Made by a program: the position numbers and the translations under genes. Below the pieces are notes generated by a model. It saw only the letters and a program-made list of their open reading frames with translations, was not told the origin of the DNA and ran no database searches. This document shows positions 61,809 through 64,000 of a DNA stretch of 64,000 nucleotides, piece by piece. The DNA is from Uruburuella testudinis (GTDB taxonomy: Bacteria > Pseudomonadota > Gammaproteobacteria > Burkholderiales > Neisseriaceae): NCBI RefSeq assembly GCF_022870865.1, contig NZ_CP091508.1, positions 2,666,001 through 2,730,000 of the forward strand. Direction: 5' to 3'. Every line of letters starts with the position of its first letter. Position 1 is the stretch's first letter.

Positions 61809-63584
61809 ATGATTGCGCACAACACGCAAACCCAAGGGCGCTCGGTGGCGCAAACCATGCTTGAGGGGTTCAACAAACACTACCGCCTTTACCGCGAAGT
61901 AACCGCCCGCGCCAAAGCGCTGTTTGAAAACCGTGATTGGCACGGCATTCAAGACTTGGTGGCCGAACGCATCCAGATGTACGACCAGCGCGTGCAGGAA
62001 GCGGTGGCCATCTTGCGCAGCGAATATGCCGCCGATGCCTTGAGCGACGAAGTATGGGCGGCGGCCAAAACCGAATACATCGCCCTGCTGGTCAACCACA
62101 AACAGCCCGAGCTGGCAGAAACTTTTTTCAATTCGGTGTCTACGCGGCTGCTTTCCAAAGAGTATTACAACAATCAGTTTATCTTTATCAAGCCGGCCAC
62201 CAGCACCGAATACATCGATTCTGATCCGCCCACCTTCTGCTCGTTTTACCCCAGCAAACAAGGGCTGCGCGACTGCATGCGCGAAATTCTGCGCCATTTC
62301 GACTGGCAGGTGCCGTTTGCCCACGCCGCGAAAGACATCAGCAGCATTTTGCGCGCCGCCAAACAGCACTTTCAGGCCGAATGGCCGCCTGAAGAGCTGA
62401 ACCTGCATGTACAGGTGCTCAATTCGCCGTTTTACCGCAACAAAGGCGCTTATATTTTCGGCAGAATCATCAACGGCAGCAGCCGCCACCCGTTTGCGCT
62501 GGCCATCGTACACAATAACGAGGGCGAGCTGATGGTGGATGCGGCGCTGTTTGACCCCAAACAAATCGCCGTGCTGTTTTCATTTGCACGCGCTTATTTT
62601 TTGGTCGACATGCCGGTGCCCAGCGGCTACGTGCAGTTTCTCAACGCCATTCTGCCGATGCGCACACCGGGCGATCTCTACACCATGGTCGGCCTGCACA
62701 AGCAGGGCAAAAACATCTGGTGGCGCGAATTTGTGCAGCATCTCGAATATTCGCACGACCAGTTTATCCTCGCCCCGGGCGTTAAAGGGCTGGTGATGAC
62801 GGTGTTTACCCTACCCTCGTTTCCTTATGTGTTTAAGGTGATTAAAGACAAATTCGGCCCGAATAAAGATTTTGATCAGGAATACGTGCGCCGCAAATAC
62901 CTGCTGGTGAAAAAACACGACCGCGTCGGCCGCATGACCGATATTCTGGAATTTTCCAATGTACCGCTGCCGAAATCGCGTTGCAGTGAGGAATTTTTAG
63001 AAGAAATGCGCCAAATGGCACCCAGCCAGCTTGAAGAACACGAAAACCATGTGGTGATTAAACATGTGTATGTCGAATACCGCCTCAAGCCCTTGAATCT
63101 GTTTATGCAGAAAGCCGACCCCGCCGAAAAAGCGGCGGCGGTCATCGATTACGGCTACGCCCTCAAAGAGCTGGCCTCGGCCAATATTTTCCCCGGCGAC
63201 ATGCTGTATAAAAACTTCGGCATGACCCGCTTCGGCCGCGTGATTTTCTATGATTACGATGAAATCGAATACATGACCGACTGCAACTTCCGCAAGATTC
63301 CGCCCGCGCCCAATCCCGAATACGAAATGTCGGGCGAAGTATGGTATCCGGTGCACAAAGGCGATGTTTTCCCCGAAGAATTCGGCCCTTTCCTGTTGGG
63401 CGAGCCGGATGTGCGGCAAGTGTTTTTACAGCACCACAAAGATTTGCTCACGCCTGAATTCTGGCAGGGCAAAAAAGAATCGCTGCAACAAGGGCGGGTC
63501 GACGATTTTTATCCCTACCCGCAATCGCTGCGCTTCACTCCTGAAAAACTGGCCAAAGGGCTGGTAGACAACACCGATGTGTAA
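61809..63584 (+). CDS. aceK: Isocitrate dehydrogenase kinase/phosphatase
   Basis: A 591-residue bifunctional enzyme that phosphorylates and inactivates isocitrate dehydrogenase, pushing isocitrate to the glyoxylate bypass, and reverses this. The regulatory N-terminal half ends near RTPGDLYTMVGLHKQGKNIWWREF. The kinase half has APGVKGLVMTVFTLPSFPYVFKVIKDKF (ATP-binding P-loop-like, ~residue 320), VYVEYRLKPLNLF (~residue 420), MTRFGRVIFYDYDEIEYMTDCNFRKIP (~residue 475), and the ending QSLRFTPEKLAKG. The ribosome-binding site AAAGGAAA is good. It is monocistronic, away from aceA, and its stop codon is the start of a family-3 repeat. Confidence 0.96.
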   Translation: MIAHNTQTQGRSVAQTMLEGFNKHYRLYREVTARAKALFENRDWHGIQDLVAERIQMYDQRVQEAVAILRSEYAADALSDEVWAAAKTEYIALLVNHKQPELAETFFNSVSTRLLSKEYYNNQFIFIKPATSTEYIDSDPPTFCSFYPSKQGLRDCMREILRHFDWQVPFAHAAKDISSILRAAKQHFQAEWPPEELNLHVQVLNSPFYRNKGAYIFGRIINGSSRHPFALAIVHNNEGELMVDAALFDPKQIAVLFSFARAYFLVDMPVPSGYVQFLNAILPMRTPGDLYTMVGLHKQGKNIWWREFVQHLEYSHDQFILAPGVKGLVMTVFTLPSFPYVFKVIKDKFGPNKDFDQEYVRRKYLLVKKHDRVGRMTDILEFSNVPLPKSRCSEEFLEEMRQMAPSQLEEHENHVVIKHVYVEYRLKPLNLFMQKADPAEKAAAVIDYGYALKELASANIFPGDMLYKNFGMTRFGRVIFYDYDEIEYMTDCNFRKIPPAPNPEYEMSGEVWYPVHKGDVFPEEFGPFLLGEPDVRQVFLQHHKDLLTPEFWQGKKESLQQGRVDDFYPYPQSLRFTPEKLAKGLVDNTDV

Positions 63585-63687
63585 TCCGTTCACAACAGTA
63601 ACCTAACGGCGTTGGCTCGCCTTGCCGTACTAACTGTACTGTCTTCAGCTCGCCGCCTTGTCCGCTTACTGTTGTGAATGGGTATAA
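63582..63687 (+). repeat. Family-3 repeat at the aceK stop codon
   Basis: 106 bases. Left end TAATCCGTTCACAACAGTAA and right end TTACTGTTGTGAATGGGTATAA form a long inverted repeat. The interior GGCGTTGGCTCGCCTTGCCG matches the copy at pilT nearly base for base. Confidence 0.8.
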
Positions 63688-63748
63688 GCGGGGCAAGGCC
63701 GTCTGAAACATTGGCAGGATGATCGATGACGATGACGTTCAGACGGCC

Positions 63749-64000
63749 TCAATCCACCACCCGCTTGCCCAAAATCACAATATCCGCCTCTTGAGTTTCC
63801 AAATCACACACCTGCGGCAACCGGCCCCATTCCTGAAAACCGAGCGAATGAAACAGGCGGATGCTGGCATGATTGTGGCCGAAAATCACCGCCAAAATAT
63901 TGCGGATGCCCAACGAAGGCGCCCGTTCGAGCATATGTTGCAGCAAAATCCTGCCCACCCCCACCCCGCGCATATCATGGCGCACATACACGCTGATTTC
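63749..64000 (-). CDS. GNAT acetyltransferase, C-terminal part (PAT/YncA-like)
   Basis: The last 83 codons of an acetyl-CoA-dependent N-acetyltransferase; the N-terminal part lies beyond the right edge. The acetyl-CoA pyrophosphate loop RGVGVGRILLQHML, followed by NILAVIFGHNHASIRLFHSLGFQEWGRL, fits the phosphinothricin/methionine-sulfoximine acetyltransferase (YncA) group. The substrate is not determined. Confidence 0.82.
   Translation of the reverse strand, partial: EISVYVRHDMRGVGVGRILLQHMLERAPSLGIRNILAVIFGHNHASIRLFHSLGFQEWGRLPQVCDLETQEADIVILGKRVVD

Overview
The window is a chromosomal segment of a Neisseria species (Betaproteobacteria, Neisseriaceae). The 12-base AG-dialect DNA uptake sequence AGGCCGTCTGAA and its complement occur dozens of times, often as head-to-head pairs acting as terminators. 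The conserved blocks (fet siderophore genes, pilT-pilU, pilC, comEA beside an rRNA operon, split carA/carB, ubiM, a cysteine-poor dksA) also fit. Commensal or animal-associated Neisseria are more likely than N. meningitidis or N. gonorrhoeae, because aceA, aceK and a creatinase module are present and the uptake-sequence dialect is AG rather than AT. No prophage, intact insertion sequence, CRISPR array or plasmid gene is seen.

Layout. 1-10 kb: a catecholate-siderophore uptake locus, with the end of a FetA-like TonB receptor, a lipoprotein hydrolase, an unknown exported protein, an IroE-like siderophore esterase, a siderophore-interacting reductase, then fetB and fetC-fetD-fetE behind a likely Fur box. 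10-19 kb: ppc, a MetE-like methyltransferase, ubiM and aceA, separated by small palindromic repeats. 19-22.6 kb: an lpxL acyltransferase with a tiny gene behind it, then remnants of a LysE exporter and of thrH running into a five-unit repeat array. 22.6-32.2 kb: carB and carA on the minus strand, split by about 5 kb holding a secreted S33 hydrolase, a second repeat array, and a four-gene operon (truncated HNH-type protein, leuE, phzF, DUF559). 32.5-38 kb: pilC and speA. 38.5-44.5 kb: comEA and a complete rrn operon (16S, tRNA-Ile, tRNA-Ala, 23S, 5S) on the minus strand with a near-consensus promoter. 45-51 kb: dksA, yggT, proC and yggS, divergent from pilT and pilU. 50.7-56.2 kb: a cytochrome-c-assembly-like protein, ffh, dnaK and grpE. 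56.2-60 kb: a GlxA-type regulator divergent from creatinase and a transporter. 60-64 kb: an EamA exporter, aceK and the end of a GNAT acetyltransferase.

How the genes work together. The first 10 kb reads as one pathway: receptor, periplasmic esterase and binding protein, inner-membrane ABC importer, cytoplasmic reductase for iron release. aceA and aceK supply two parts of the glyoxylate-bypass control point, and ppc is another anaplerotic enzyme; malate synthase is not in the window. Creatinase, an MHS-type transporter and a divergent DJ-1/AraC regulator look like a self-contained creatine-use module.

The most unusual feature is the set of small repeats. At least three non-coding families with inverted ends sit at gene 3' ends. 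Two of them repeatedly begin exactly on the stop codon of the upstream gene (SIP reductase, ppc, fetE, pilT, pilU, aceK). A fourth, GC-rich family has expanded into local arrays next to decayed or truncated genes.
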